64,000 nt of DNA from CAYSAD01 sp964428955 (GTDB lineage: Bacteria > Patescibacteriota > Saccharimonadia > Saccharimonadales > Saccharimonadaceae). The stretch spans positions 122,565 through 186,564 of the forward strand of contig CAYSAD010000001.1 of NCBI GenBank assembly GCA_964428955.1, in the 5' to 3' direction. This document shows positions 1 to 6,831 of this stretch, one piece after another. Made by a program: the position numbers and the translations under genes. Position 1 is the stretch's first letter; each line of letters begins with the position of its first letter. The notes beneath the pieces are model-generated. The model was given only the letters and a program-made list of their open reading frames with translations. It was not told where the DNA came from and made no database searches.

Positions 1-2384
1 CCAGCAACATTATCGCGACTTGTGGCTATACGGGCGGTGGCGGTGGCGGCAGCGGCCTCGCTATCTTACAGGGTGGTAATACACTCGGCGGTGATATCGT
101 TATTGGTTCTAATGACAACTTCGGCCTCAAGTTCAGAACCAACGGCATCACACGTGGCATGTTCGATACCAATGGCAACCTCTATCTTGGCGACGGTATT
201 AGTTCCAGCGGGCCAGCCGATGGTAGCCTTCGCGGTACCAGCAGTACCTCAGTTGGTGTCACCGGCGGTGAGTTGAGTCTTCAGTCTGGTGATGGCGCAA
301 GTAGCGGTCTCGGTAGTAGTGCAGGTAGTATGCACATCCAAGGTGGCACGGCGGGCGGGACTGGTAATAACGACGGCGGCGATATCATCCTGCAAGGTGG
401 TACGGCGACTGGTAGTGGCGCTGTCGGTCAGGTCGTTGTCAAAACCCTTGCTAATTCTGTCGACACCTTCCAAGTCCAACGCACCCTCGGCAATAGCGTC
501 TTCACCGTTGATACCACAAACTCGAAAGTCCTGCTCGGTACAGCCAACGGCCTTAGCGGCAAGTTGAGTTTCTTAAACGCTGGCGGCTCCGGTGCTATCA
601 ACCTCCAAGCAGCTAGCCCAGCTTCAAATAATTACGATATTACCTTACCTGCTGCCAGTGGTACACTATGTCTAACTAGTGGTAACTGTTCTGGTGTCGG
701 TGGCAACGGTGACATCCTGAACAATGGTAACAATTTCGGTTACGACGTAACACTCGGTACGAATGATGCCAACAATCTTAACCTAGAGACAAACAACACT
801 ACCGTAGGAAGTTTCAGTAGCACTGGTGCAGCAACATTTAAAAATAGCACTAATTCAGCCACAGGCTTCCAAATTCAGAACGCCGCTTCCGACGCCCTCT
901 TCAGAGTTGATACATCCAATAGTGTCATCCGCATCGGGAATTCTCCAAGAGACACTACGGTGACTCGCGATTACGTAACCGGTGGCGCCACCATGACCAG
1001 CTCTATGACGCTCGCCAAGCCAGCCTCAACCACTAACACGGTCACTATTTATCTGACCGGTGATTTCAACAATACCAATAAATGTTACACCTTGAAGATC
1101 GAAGGTACGACGATTTTCAGCGCGTGTGGTAATTTCCTTAGCAGCTTCTTCCTCCAAGATAGTCCCCTGAAGACAACCGCTGCGACTGCAAAAAACCTTG
1201 GAACATTCAACTTACCAGCTTCGGCCAATGGTAAAACGACAATTTCAATCGTCGGTACCACCACGGCAGCTGTTTCCAATTTAAATCCAGCTGCCCGCGA
1301 CTGGGTGGTGGTCAACCAAGTACTGCCCATGACCGACCTGATTGTTTCCGGTGCAGTCACCGCCCATAGTTATACCACTGATACCGCAGCCGACGTCGCC
1401 GAAAATTACGAAACGGCCGAACCGCTCCATGGTGGCGATGTCGTCGTTTTTGACCAGAACGGCAAGCTGAAGAAATCGACCGACCCACACCAGGATAAAT
1501 TGGCCGGTATCATTTCGACCGATCCGGGTATAACCCTCAGCTCTTCGATGGAGGGAGCTTCACTGGCGTTGACCGGTCGCGTACCGGTAAAAGTCAATCT
1601 CGAAGGCGGTCCAATCCAACCTGGCGACCTATTAACAAGCTCGTCAACACCAGGCGAAGCCATGAAAGCATCGGGTAGCGGCTCAACCATCGGCCGCGCC
1701 CTGACACCATACGATGGCAGCCAGGCCGTAGCTGAAGTGACAACATTCGTACATCTTGATAATGGCACAAGTCTCAATTTGCAAGGCAGTAACGATGCTC
1801 AGTTCATGAACCTCATTGTCAGCGGCCAAGCCGATCTGGCTAACCTGAATGTGTCTGGCCCAACCACTCTCGCAACACTCAATGTCACCGATAATACCTG
1901 GATTGGTGGCAACCTGGCGGTCGTTGACACCCTCACCACCAAAGATTTGAAAGTCAGTGGTGACACCAGTCTGGCTGGTGACATCAAACAAACCGCTAAA
2001 GTAAACACTCGACAGGCGACAATTAAAAGCTTTGTTGCCAGCAAGCATATCGAAGCTGGCAGTGTCGTCATCCTGGATAGTAGCAGCGGCCATGACGGCC
2101 AAGTAACCACCACGAACTCTTTGGCAGATACGAGAGTCACCGGTGTAGCGCTAACTGAGGCTAGCGAGGCTGGCGACACTATCGACGTCGCCATCGGTGG
2201 CTCCGTTCAGGTGAAAGCGACCGACCCTACCAACACTATCACGCCGGGTGATCTGCTCGTCACAAATCCAGTCGCTGGTACCATTCAAGCCCAGAACAAT
2301 CCGCAGGTCGGCTCGGTACTAGGCAAAGCGACCAGTCGGGTGGATAGCAACAACCTAGTCTGGGTGATGATTACCTTGCAATAA
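1..2384 (+). CDS. Giant repetitive surface/fibre-like protein, C-terminal part (5' partial)
   Basis: The reading frame is open from the first bases of the window (Gly/Asn/Ser-rich, GGNTLGGDIVIGSND), so the start lies upstream; an internal ATG at 159 is not the real start. The visible ~790 residues are low-complexity and beta-rich, with phage-tail-fibre-like units such as ATFKNSTNSATGFQIQNA followed by LFRVDTSNS. The C-terminus holds two related beta modules, each with a GDVVVFD/GSVVILD strand, a TGVAL/AGIIS strand, a PGDLL turn and a closing valine-rich strand (roughly 1390-1770 and 2020-2384). This is typical of very large exported proteins of CPR bacteria, probably for adhesion. No catalytic residues or membrane anchor are visible. 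It converges on the next gene. Confidence 0.8.
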   Translation, partial: SNIIATCGYTGGGGGGSGLAILQGGNTLGGDIVIGSNDNFGLKFRTNGITRGMFDTNGNLYLGDGISSSGPADGSLRGTSSTSVGVTGGELSLQSGDGASSGLGSSAGSMHIQGGTAGGTGNNDGGDIILQGGTATGSGAVGQVVVKTLANSVDTFQVQRTLGNSVFTVDTTNSKVLLGTANGLSGKLSFLNAGGSGAINLQAASPASNNYDITLPAASGTLCLTSGNCSGVGGNGDILNNGNNFGYDVTLGTNDANNLNLETNNTTVGSFSSTGAATFKNSTNSATGFQIQNAASDALFRVDTSNSVIRIGNSPRDTTVTRDYVTGGATMTSSMTLAKPASTTNTVTIYLTGDFNNTNKCYTLKIEGTTIFSACGNFLSSFFLQDSPLKTTAATAKNLGTFNLPASANGKTTISIVGTTTAAVSNLNPAARDWVVVNQVLPMTDLIVSGAVTAHSYTTDTAADVAENYETAEPLHGGDVVVFDQNGKLKKSTDPHQDKLAGIISTDPGITLSSSMEGASLALTGRVPVKVNLEGGPIQPGDLLTSSSTPGEAMKASGSGSTIGRALTPYDGSQAVAEVTTFVHLDNGTSLNLQGSNDAQFMNLIVSGQADLANLNVSGPTTLATLNVTDNTWIGGNLAVVDTLTTKDLKVSGDTSLAGDIKQTAKVNTRQATIKSFVASKHIEAGSVVILDSSSGHDGQVTTTNSLADTRVTGVALTEASEAGDTIDVAIGGSVQVKATDPTNTITPGDLLVTNPVAGTIQAQNNPQVGSVLGKATSRVDSNNLVWVMITLQ

Positions 2385-2405
2385 GCAAGTGTGAATAATA
2401 GCGAC

Positions 2406-2846
2406 CTATTTAAGCTGCAAATCACCGACGACAACTGCTTCTTTTTTACCAAGCGAACAAGTGACGGTAACCGGCCAAGTACCCTTTGATGCAGTAACAT
2501 CTACTCGCCAGGCCCAGCTAATCATACCGAATTCATCGGCGGTTTTCGGAGTCAGGCCAGCCGCTTTTGTTGGCGTCTTAGCTACATCGTAACTCGCCAC
2601 AATCGTACACCTGGCCTTCGGCTGTGTCCGAATAGTAATATCTGCTTTCATACCAGCTTTTAGTGGCGTCGACAGACTTTGAACCGAAGCACCAAGCGGT
2701 GCGTTCGCTGCCGGCTTGGTATGTTGTATGAACGGTGTGGTCGGTGTTTCAGCGGTCGCTGTCGAGATTGTCGGCGGCACAGGTTGATTGCCAGCGTACC
2801 AAACGTATATTGCCCCAGCAGCAGCTATTATCAGCAGCAGGACCAC
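2406..2846 (-). CDS. Small membrane-anchored Ig-like protein; start uncertain
   Basis: Unrecognised family. From the GTG at 2846 the protein has one N-terminal hydrophobic segment (LLLIIAAAGAIYVWYAG), a Pro/Thr linker and a C-terminal beta domain with two Cys and the pattern FGMISWAWRV...GTWPVTVTC. That pattern resembles the Ig-like tail of the protein at 17418-17975. The frame stays open about 80 bases upstream of the GTG and encodes KLLKKIRSVLISA, a typical positively charged lead-in to a signal anchor, but with no ATG, GTG or TTG there. The true start may therefore be non-canonical, or made by reinitiation after the upstream gene, whose stop lies inside this stretch. Confidence 0.6.
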   Translation of the reverse strand: MVLLLIIAAAGAIYVWYAGNQPVPPTISTATAETPTTPFIQHTKPAANAPLGASVQSLSTPLKAGMKADITIRTQPKARCTIVASYDVAKTPTKAAGLTPKTADEFGMISWAWRVDVTASKGTWPVTVTCSLGKKEAVVVGDLQLK

Positions 2847-2883
2847 CGCACTAATCAGGACGGAACGAATTTTCTTGAGTAGT

Positions 2884-3411
2884 TTACTTCTTGTTGTTAT
2901 TGTACTTACCGATTGAGTCTGTCACTTTACTATCGGGTTTTAGATTCTCAAAGAATAAGACTTGGTCTCTATTAATAACCATCTCGTCAGTTGGACCATG
3001 AATCTCACTACCAAGTTTGATCAACTGAACATTGGAGGCATTTTTATCGGTCTTCTGTGGATTAGAGCCGTTGTCTGAATTGCTATCGCTAGATTGCAGG
3101 TAAAAGATATCGTTCAGTTTGAAATAACCACCACTAAGTGATTCAAGTTTACCAAAGTAAACCTGTCCGTTGGTGAAGAATACGGCTTGGTATTTGCTAC
3201 CGTCAATTTGTGCGCTAGCACTTGTTCTTTGGACAAGTAAAATACTAAACGCGATCAGCGCGGCGGCAACCAGCAATCCGACAATGACTGCGACGACCGG
3301 TAATTTCGGCCGTTTAGATCGACGCTTTGGATTATGACCCGTCGAATCGTGTTCATTTTCTCGTCTAGGATTTGCCGATCGGTGACCGACGTTAACTGGC
3401 ACGCTTTCCAT
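2884..3411 (-). CDS. Hypothetical single-pass membrane protein
   Basis: Unrecognised. It has a basic, Arg/Lys/Asn-rich cytoplasmic N-terminus of about 40 residues, one membrane segment (LPVVAVIVGLLVAAALIAF), and an extracytoplasmic domain of about 110 residues containing YQAVFFTNGQVYFGKLES and YFKLNDIFYL, which looks like a small beta fold. A GTG at 3423 gives four more residues, but the ATG at 3411 is preceded at good distance by GTGGAG, so it is preferred. The gene likely forms an operon with the one at 2406-2846, since it ends where that protein's lead-in would begin. Confidence 0.65.
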   Translation of the reverse strand: MESVPVNVGHRSANPRRENEHDSTGHNPKRRSKRPKLPVVAVIVGLLVAAALIAFSILLVQRTSASAQIDGSKYQAVFFTNGQVYFGKLESLSGGYFKLNDIFYLQSSDSNSDNGSNPQKTDKNASNVQLIKLGSEIHGPTDEMVINRDQVLFFENLKPDSKVTDSIGKYNNNKK

Positions 3412-3552
3412 ATATTTCTCCACTTTTTACCTATTCTCGTTACGGTAATCATAGCATAAATGGTATCGGTAAATCAATTTCAGATTACATATAAACACTA
3501 CCTCTTCAGGTGGATTTTAGATAATCCTTGTGAACGAGCGCATTTCTAGCTA

Positions 3553-3759
3553 TTATTTGCCGTTGAAGTATTTACCAGCGACGCTAAGCGCGAACGATGG
3601 CAAAATGATGAATACGCTTATCATCAACAGTCGCATGATTATCATATTGAAATCTGAGCTTTTGTCATCATCAGCAGGCATTGTCACAGCTTGTACGATT
3701 CCTAGGATCCCGAAAACGATTGATGAGTAGATGAATACTTTGGTAGCTATTTTTTGCAT
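3553..3759 (-). CDS. Small two-TM membrane protein
   Basis: 68 residues with two hydrophobic segments (FIYSSIVFGILGIVQAVTM and MIIMRLLMISVFIILPSFAL) separated by an acidic loop PADDDKSSDF. No family is recognised. It is preferred over the overlapping plus-strand frame because a perfect TATACT -10 box sits 6 nt before its ATG, the same leaderless geometry seen across the window, and because of its membrane-protein composition. Confidence 0.55.
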   Translation of the reverse strand: MQKIATKVFIYSSIVFGILGIVQAVTMPADDDKSSDFNMIIMRLLMISVFIILPSFALSVAGKYFNGK

Positions 3760-3765
3760 AACTTC

Positions 3766-3771
3766 AGTATA
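3766..3771 (-). promoter_or_regulatory. -10 box TATACT, leaderless
   Basis: TATACT on the minus strand ends 6 nt before the ATG at 3759, so transcription would begin at or next to the start codon. Confidence 0.5.
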
Positions 3772-3780
3772 GGAACGTTT

Positions 3781-3975
3781 TCATCTAATAGCAAGTCGCC
3801 AAATAATATTGACTATGACAACACAAGCCACGAACAACACAATCTCGAGAGTGGTTCGCTTGTGCACTGTCGCAAAGGTAGCTAATATTAATAATGCGAC
3901 CGCGACATACGCCAATTGGAGAATCCACGTATAAACCGGAACATTGAGCAAAGTATGATGTAAGAAATTGTTCAT
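3781..3975 (-). CDS. Small two-TM membrane protein
   Basis: 64 residues from the ATG at 3975. There are two hydrophobic segments (VYTWILQLAYVAVALLILATF and LEIVLFVACVVIVNIIWRLAI) with a HKRTT turn. No family is recognised. Two longer starts (4062 and 3984) exist, but a TATAAT box at 3983-3988 overlaps the ATG at 3984 and lies 7 nt before 3975, so 3975 is the likely start of a leaderless message. Confidence 0.5.
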   Translation of the reverse strand: MNNFLHHTLLNVPVYTWILQLAYVAVALLILATFATVHKRTTLEIVLFVACVVIVNIIWRLAIR

Positions 3976-3982
3976 ATAATTC

Positions 3983-3988
3983 ATTATA
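3983..3988 (-). promoter_or_regulatory. -10 box TATAAT, leaderless
   Basis: Consensus TATAAT on the minus strand, 7 nt before the ATG at 3975. Confidence 0.5.
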
Positions 3989-4240
3989 CTCTTTACGTTA
4001 ACGGCTCCACGTGACAGGTGTAGATTAAATCTAGAGGTATTCAATGGGGGTGTTTTAATCAAAAATATAGGTGAACTACTTTCACATCGGTTTACTTATA
4101 TAAGACTTCAATTAGCTCACCACAATCACACAGGACTTAGCATGGAATCAGGTAGCTTTTGGGCAAACTAGCTTTTAATTCAAAAAGTTATATTTGCTAA
4201 AATAAAAATGAAACTAATTTTTACCAAGGGGAATAATCAA

Positions 4241-4678
4241 ATGGCAATTATCAATCCTTATATTAACTTCAACGGAAATGCCGAAGAGGCCTTCAATTTT
4301 TACAAGTCTGTATTTGGTGGAGAGTTCAATAGCATTGTACGCTTCAAAGATCTCGAAAGCCCAGAGTTCCCTGTACCAGAAAACGAAGCGAATAAAATTA
4401 TGCGAATTACTTTGCCTATTGGTGGAAGTACGTTAATAGCCAACGACGTGCCTGAAAGTCTAGGCCCAGTAAACGAAAACGAAAATAGGTCTAAAATATC
4501 TGTTAGCGTAGATAGTCGAGAAGAAGCTGACAAGATATTTAACGGACTCTCGGCAGGCGGCACCGTTGAAATGCCTGCCAGCGATAGTCCATGGGGTACG
4601 TATTTTGCGATGTTTAGGGATAAATTCGGTATTGAGTGGACGGTAGAATTCGACTCAAATGGAGATGGGCAAGCGTAA
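4241..4678 (+). CDS. VOC/glyoxalase-fold protein (PhnB-like)
   Basis: The protein matches the PhnB/3-demethylubiquinone methyltransferase-like branch of the vicinal oxygen chelate superfamily. It starts MAIINPYINFNGNAEEAFNFYK, then FGGEF, and ends with a GTYFAMFRDKFGIEWTVEF strand, the usual family ends, at about 145 residues. The start at 4241 is preferred over the upstream in-frame ATG at 4208 because AAGGGG lies 9 nt before it and the family begins there. Members bind small molecules or metals, but the substrate cannot be read from sequence. It is the only plus-strand gene of the accessory island and ends before the hairpin at 4720. Confidence 0.85.
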   Translation: MAIINPYINFNGNAEEAFNFYKSVFGGEFNSIVRFKDLESPEFPVPENEANKIMRITLPIGGSTLIANDVPESLGPVNENENRSKISVSVDSREEADKIFNGLSAGGTVEMPASDSPWGTYFAMFRDKFGIEWTVEFDSNGDGQA

Positions 4679-4719
4679 CAAATTTATTCGAAGAAAATTC
4701 AGTGGCGTGATAAATAAAA

Positions 4720-4745
4720 ATACTCTCATAATTGAGAATATTTTT
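4720..4745. terminator. Hairpin and T-run, likely bidirectional
   Basis: TACTCTCA and TGAGAATA arms around a TAAT loop (one mismatch), followed by TTTTT on the plus strand and A-rich sequence on the other side. It can end the VOC gene and the minus-strand gene at 4787-4987. Confidence 0.55.
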
Positions 4746-4757
4746 AGCGTAAGCAAT

Positions 4758-4796
4758 TTGGCTCCTACTAGTGGACGAAGTTAGAACTATTTATCG
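4758..4796 (-). repeat. Cassette-associated element, copy A (diverged)
   Basis: Shares TTGGCTC and GAAGTTAGAACT with the other four copies (TTGGCTCAGAACGATAGAGG, then AAGCTATAACTG). It lies just downstream of the minus-strand gene ending at 4787, with a hairpin on its far side like the others. Most diverged copy. Confidence 0.55.
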
Positions 4797-4987
4797 TCTC
4801 GGTTAGCGATTTCAATGAGCTTGTCTCCAAGCTTTTTAGACCTTTCGCCAATAGAATCTAATAAAGATCTCTGCGGAACTTCTTTAGGATTTCCATATTC
4901 CACACGCTCAGCATCTGCTTCTGCAATAAAAGCATCGCCGGATCGTACAAGACGTTCACCTAAGCCGGAAATAGATTTTCTAATCAT
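4787..4987 (-). CDS. Small hypothetical protein of the cassette array
   Basis: 66 residues from the ATG at 4987 (MIRKSISGLGERLVRSGDAF), charged and mostly helical, with no membrane segment or known motif. An ATG 18 nt upstream is possible, but a TATTTT box at 4994-4999 lies exactly 6 nt before 4987. The gene is followed by cassette element A and preceded by element B, so it forms one gene-plus-element unit. An overlapping plus-strand frame was judged a shadow. Confidence 0.5.
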   Translation of the reverse strand: MIRKSISGLGERLVRSGDAFIAEADAERVEYGNPKEVPQRSLLDSIGERSKKLGDKLIEIANRDDK

Positions 4988-4993
4988 AATGTT

Positions 4994-4999
4994 AAAATA
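4994..4999 (-). promoter_or_regulatory. -10-like box TATTTT, leaderless
   Basis: TATTTT on the minus strand, 6 nt before the ATG at 4987; a weaker match than its neighbours, but the spacing is the same. Confidence 0.35.
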
Positions 5000-5026
5000 C
5001 CACAAAAATGATATTTTGTAAAGTAC

Positions 5027-5076
5027 TTGGCTCAGAACAATAGAGGAAGTTATAACTGTGATAAAGCAAGATTTAG
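5027..5076 (-). repeat. Cassette-associated element, copy B
   Basis: On the plus strand: TTGGCTCAGAACAATAGAGG, then AAGTTATAACTGTGATAAAG and CAAGATTTA. It lies directly downstream of the membrane-protein gene ending at 5081. On its left is an imperfect ACAAAA/TTTTTGT hairpin. Confidence 0.75.
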
Positions 5077-5080
5077 CTCA

Positions 5081-5626
5081 TTATTGAACATACGTCACCA
5101 ACAGAATGACTGCAAAGAATAGTGAATAATAACCAACCTGAAGCAACAAAGCGTATTTGAATCCTTTTTGGTTCATGAGAGCAACAATAAGCAAAAGGAG
5201 CATCCCAACTAGTGCAATCCATGCAATGACTACCATACTAGTCGAAAGACTTTGCGCGGTAGCGATTATCAATATCATAATAGGTAGTAGCGCAATACCA
5301 GATATTCCAGTTAACGTACGGTGAATGGTAGTCATCTTACCTCCGCGTTCAGGTATCCACGTACAAAGTATCTGAAAAATAACTGCTATTGCCGCAAAGA
5401 GAAGAAAGTATTGAGGTAGATTCAATGACGGCACCAACCAAGTTGCAAAGAATAGATACAGAAGCGGAAGCGTGACGATAAATAGTATTGAGTACAGAAT
5501 CTCGGTCACCCTATTATTAGCTACGCGCTGGCTAAAGGTTTTGCTTAGTCCGCCCGGCAACTTAACTGCAGTGAATCCCAAACCAACTACAAGTAAGATA
5601 AACGACAGCAAGCCAAGATATTGCAT
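5081..5626 (-). CDS. Integral membrane protein, about six TM segments
   Basis: 181 residues that are almost entirely membrane: hydrophobic segments start near residues 3, 43, 72, 106, 130 and 158. The loop after TM1 has GGLSKTFSQRVANNRVTE and that after TM3 has WIPERGGKMTTIHRTLTGISG. The arrangement resembles DUF998-type proteins, but this was not confirmed. Part of the cassette array, with its own TATAAT promoter and followed by element B. Confidence 0.65.
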   Translation of the reverse strand: MQYLGLLSFILLVVGLGFTAVKLPGGLSKTFSQRVANNRVTEILYSILFIVTLPLLYLFFATWLVPSLNLPQYFLLFAAIAVIFQILCTWIPERGGKMTTIHRTLTGISGIALLPIMILIIATAQSLSTSMVVIAWIALVGMLLLLIVALMNQKGFKYALLLQVGYYSLFFAVILLVTYVQ

Positions 5627-5632
5627 GAACTA

Positions 5633-5638
5633 ATTATA
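5633..5638 (-). promoter_or_regulatory. -10 box TATAAT, leaderless
   Basis: Consensus TATAAT on the minus strand, 6 nt before the ATG at 5626. Confidence 0.55.
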
Positions 5639-5652
5639 ACTACATAAAAGCG

Positions 5653-5676
5653 AAAACACTCTGCTTTTGCAAAGTG
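5653..5676 (-). terminator. Minus-strand intrinsic terminator in cassette element C
   Basis: Read on the minus strand: CACTTTGC, AAAA loop, GCAGAGTG, then TTTTCGCTTTT. The one imperfect pair is G-U on the minus-strand RNA but C-A on the plus strand, so it serves the minus-strand NUDIX gene. Confidence 0.65.
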
Positions 5677-5683
5677 CTTATGC

Positions 5684-5732
5684 TTGACTCAGAACGATAG
5701 AGGAAGCTATAACTATTATTAAATCTGATTTT
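5684..5732 (-). repeat. Cassette-associated element, copy C
   Basis: On the plus strand: TTGACTCAGAACGATAGAGG, then AAGCTATAACTATTATTAAA and TCTGATTTT. It overlaps the original 3' end of the NUDIX reading frame (stop at 5719) by a few codons. Confidence 0.75.
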
Positions 5733-6153
5733 CAAACTTGCTAATAACGTCGAACACCCAAGGTGCTCGCATTTGACCAGCCTTTTCGAGCTTAGCTACT
5801 TCATCAAACGAATATCAGACAACTTCTATAATCTCACCCTCTTGAGCTTCCTCTTCTCCACCAATAATTTCAGCGGAATAGACATGTTTTACTGATTGCG
5901 GTGCAGATTCATGATAAAGAGCGATTTGCTCAATCAATCGAATCTCATATCCGGTTTCTTCTTTCGCCTCTCGAATTGCCGCAACCTCTAGTTGTTCATC
6001 TTTATCAACGTGACCAGCTGGTAAATTATAGACATCTTTGCCGTTTGGATTTTCTTTGACAAGCAGGTACTTACCTTCACGCTTCACTAAACTACCCACA
6101 ACAACGCCCACTCTTTGGATAGAAGCTTCCCATTCCGATTGACTCATATTCAT
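5719..6153 (-). pseudogene. NUDIX hydrolase interrupted by an in-frame TGA
   Basis: The frame from the ATG at 6153 carries a full Nudix box (GHVDKDEQLEVAAIREAKEE, then TGYE), the Mg-binding catalytic helix of nucleoside-diphosphate-X hydrolases. It meets TGA at 5815-5817 after EGEIIEVV. The same frame continues without a stop for 31 codons reading YSFDEVAKLEKAGQMRAPWV and ends FENQI at a TAA (5719). That is the family's normal C-terminus, where a Trp usually stands at the interrupted place, so TGG to TGA is the simplest explanation. It could be a real nonsense mutation, readthrough or a sequencing error. A 112-residue truncated product ending at 5815 is the alternative annotation. Confidence 0.75.
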
Positions 6154-6159
6154 GCATCA

Positions 6160-6165
6160 ATCATA
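6160..6165 (-). promoter_or_regulatory. -10 box TATGAT, leaderless
   Basis: TATGAT on the minus strand, 6 nt before the ATG at 6153. Confidence 0.5.
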
Positions 6166-6175
6166 TCGTAAATGG

Positions 6176-6207
6176 AAAACAAAAACACCATGACTTTCAT
6201 CATAGTG
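6176..6207 (-). terminator. Minus-strand intrinsic terminator in cassette element D
   Basis: Minus-strand CACTATGA, TGAAAG loop, TCATGGTG, then TTTTTGTTTT. The single non-Watson-Crick pair is a G-U wobble only in the minus-strand transcript. Confidence 0.65.
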
Positions 6208-6214
6208 CCTATGC

Positions 6215-6263
6215 TTGGCTCACAACGATAGACGCTGTTATAACCGCAATTCGTCAGGATTTT
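6215..6263 (-). repeat. Cassette-associated element, copy D
   Basis: On the plus strand: TTGGCTCACAACGATAGACG, then CTGTTATAACCGCAATTCGT and CAGGATTTT, directly after the NADAR gene's stop. With its hairpin it is nearly identical to copy E for more than 50 bp. Confidence 0.8.
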
Positions 6264-6714
6264 ACTGTTGAATACTAGCCACTTCGTCTCGTAATTTCAT
6301 CCAGATCTTTCCTAGTGTATTTTCACCATTCCCATCCGGACCCCAACCCCAGAACGCATCATTGTCATTCGTTTCAATGATAGGCTTATTAGCAGTTTCC
6401 CTGAGTGTATCCTGGATTAACTGATGTTGGTCATGTTTTGCGCGCACAATCTCCTCCATAATCGTGACTCGTTTCTCGCGCCAGTTTGGATCATCAAATT
6501 GCTTGTTTTCATTTGCAAAATCATCTGCTTCTCTTGGAGACTTTGTAAGTCGAACCTTCTCGGCAAGCTCAGGATTTGTGTCAAAGAAATGTGCTGCCTG
6601 AAACGCATGTTCGGCAGTTGGCCACGTTTTGCCTTTCCATTCAATTTGAAATGGCGCGTAGCTATCAAAAACATAATTACCCGACAAGAAAAAACCAGCA
6701 ATATTATCATTCAT
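6262..6714 (-). CDS. NADAR/YbiA-family protein (DUF1768)
   Basis: 150 residues with the family signatures WPTAEHAFQAAHFF near the N-terminus, ADDFAN in the middle and FWGWGPDGNGENTLGKIWMK at the end. YbiA/NADAR domains are N-glycosidase-type enzymes acting on reduced riboflavin intermediates, NADH-derived metabolites or ADP-ribosyl adducts, and some accompany phage-defence modules. The specific role here is unknown. The start at 6714 is chosen because the family begins there and TATACT lies 6 nt upstream; the longer frame to 6810 merely reads through cassette element E. Confidence 0.85.
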   Translation of the reverse strand: MNDNIAGFFLSGNYVFDSYAPFQIEWKGKTWPTAEHAFQAAHFFDTNPELAEKVRLTKSPREADDFANENKQFDDPNWREKRVTIMEEIVRAKHDQHQLIQDTLRETANKPIIETNDNDAFWGWGPDGNGENTLGKIWMKLRDEVASIQQ

Positions 6715-6720
6715 AGTAAT

Positions 6721-6726
6721 AGTATA
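6721..6726 (-). promoter_or_regulatory. -10 box TATACT, leaderless
   Basis: TATACT on the minus strand, 6 nt before the ATG at 6714. Confidence 0.55.
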
Positions 6727-6728
6727 AC

Positions 6729-6760
6729 AAAACAAAAACACCATGACTTTCATCATAGTG
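6729..6760 (-). terminator. Minus-strand intrinsic terminator in cassette element E
   Basis: Same hairpin as in element D: CACTATGA, TGAAAG loop, TCATGGTG, then TTTTTGTTTTG on the minus strand. Confidence 0.65.
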
Positions 6761-6767
6761 CCTATGC

Positions 6768-6817
6768 TTGGCTCAGAACGATAGAGGAAGCTATAACTGC
6801 CATAAAGCAAGATTTGG
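6768..6817 (-). repeat. Cassette-associated element, copy E
   Basis: On the plus strand: TTGGCTCAGAACGATAGAGG, then AAGCTATAACTGCCATAAAG and CAAGATTTG. It lies 3' of the APH-like gene that ends at 6832. Closest to the consensus of the five copies. Confidence 0.8.
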
Positions 6818-6831
6818 TAATCGGCTAGTCC

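Noticed and set aside
3530..3730. Plus-strand 66-codon frame
   Set aside because: Antisense to the two-TM protein at 3553-3759, which has membrane-protein composition and a TATACT box at leaderless distance.
5815..5817. Alternative genetic code with TGA read as Trp or Gly, as in Gracilibacteria/SR1
   Set aside because: TGA cleanly ends sucC (overlapping the sucD start), the LexA-like and APH-like genes and the gene at 17418-17975, and the NUDIX gene is the only clear in-frame case.
6424..6828. Plus-strand frame of 134 codons ending in the WLRTIEEAITAIKQDL peptide
   Set aside because: Its first 110 codons are antisense to the well-supported NADAR gene; only the part in the cassette element shows conservation across copies.
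4720..6830. Canonical integron attC sites
   Set aside because: No paired GTTRRRY/RYYYAAC core around a hairpin was found; GTTATAAC in copies B and D is only superficially similar, and no IntI-type integrase is in the window.
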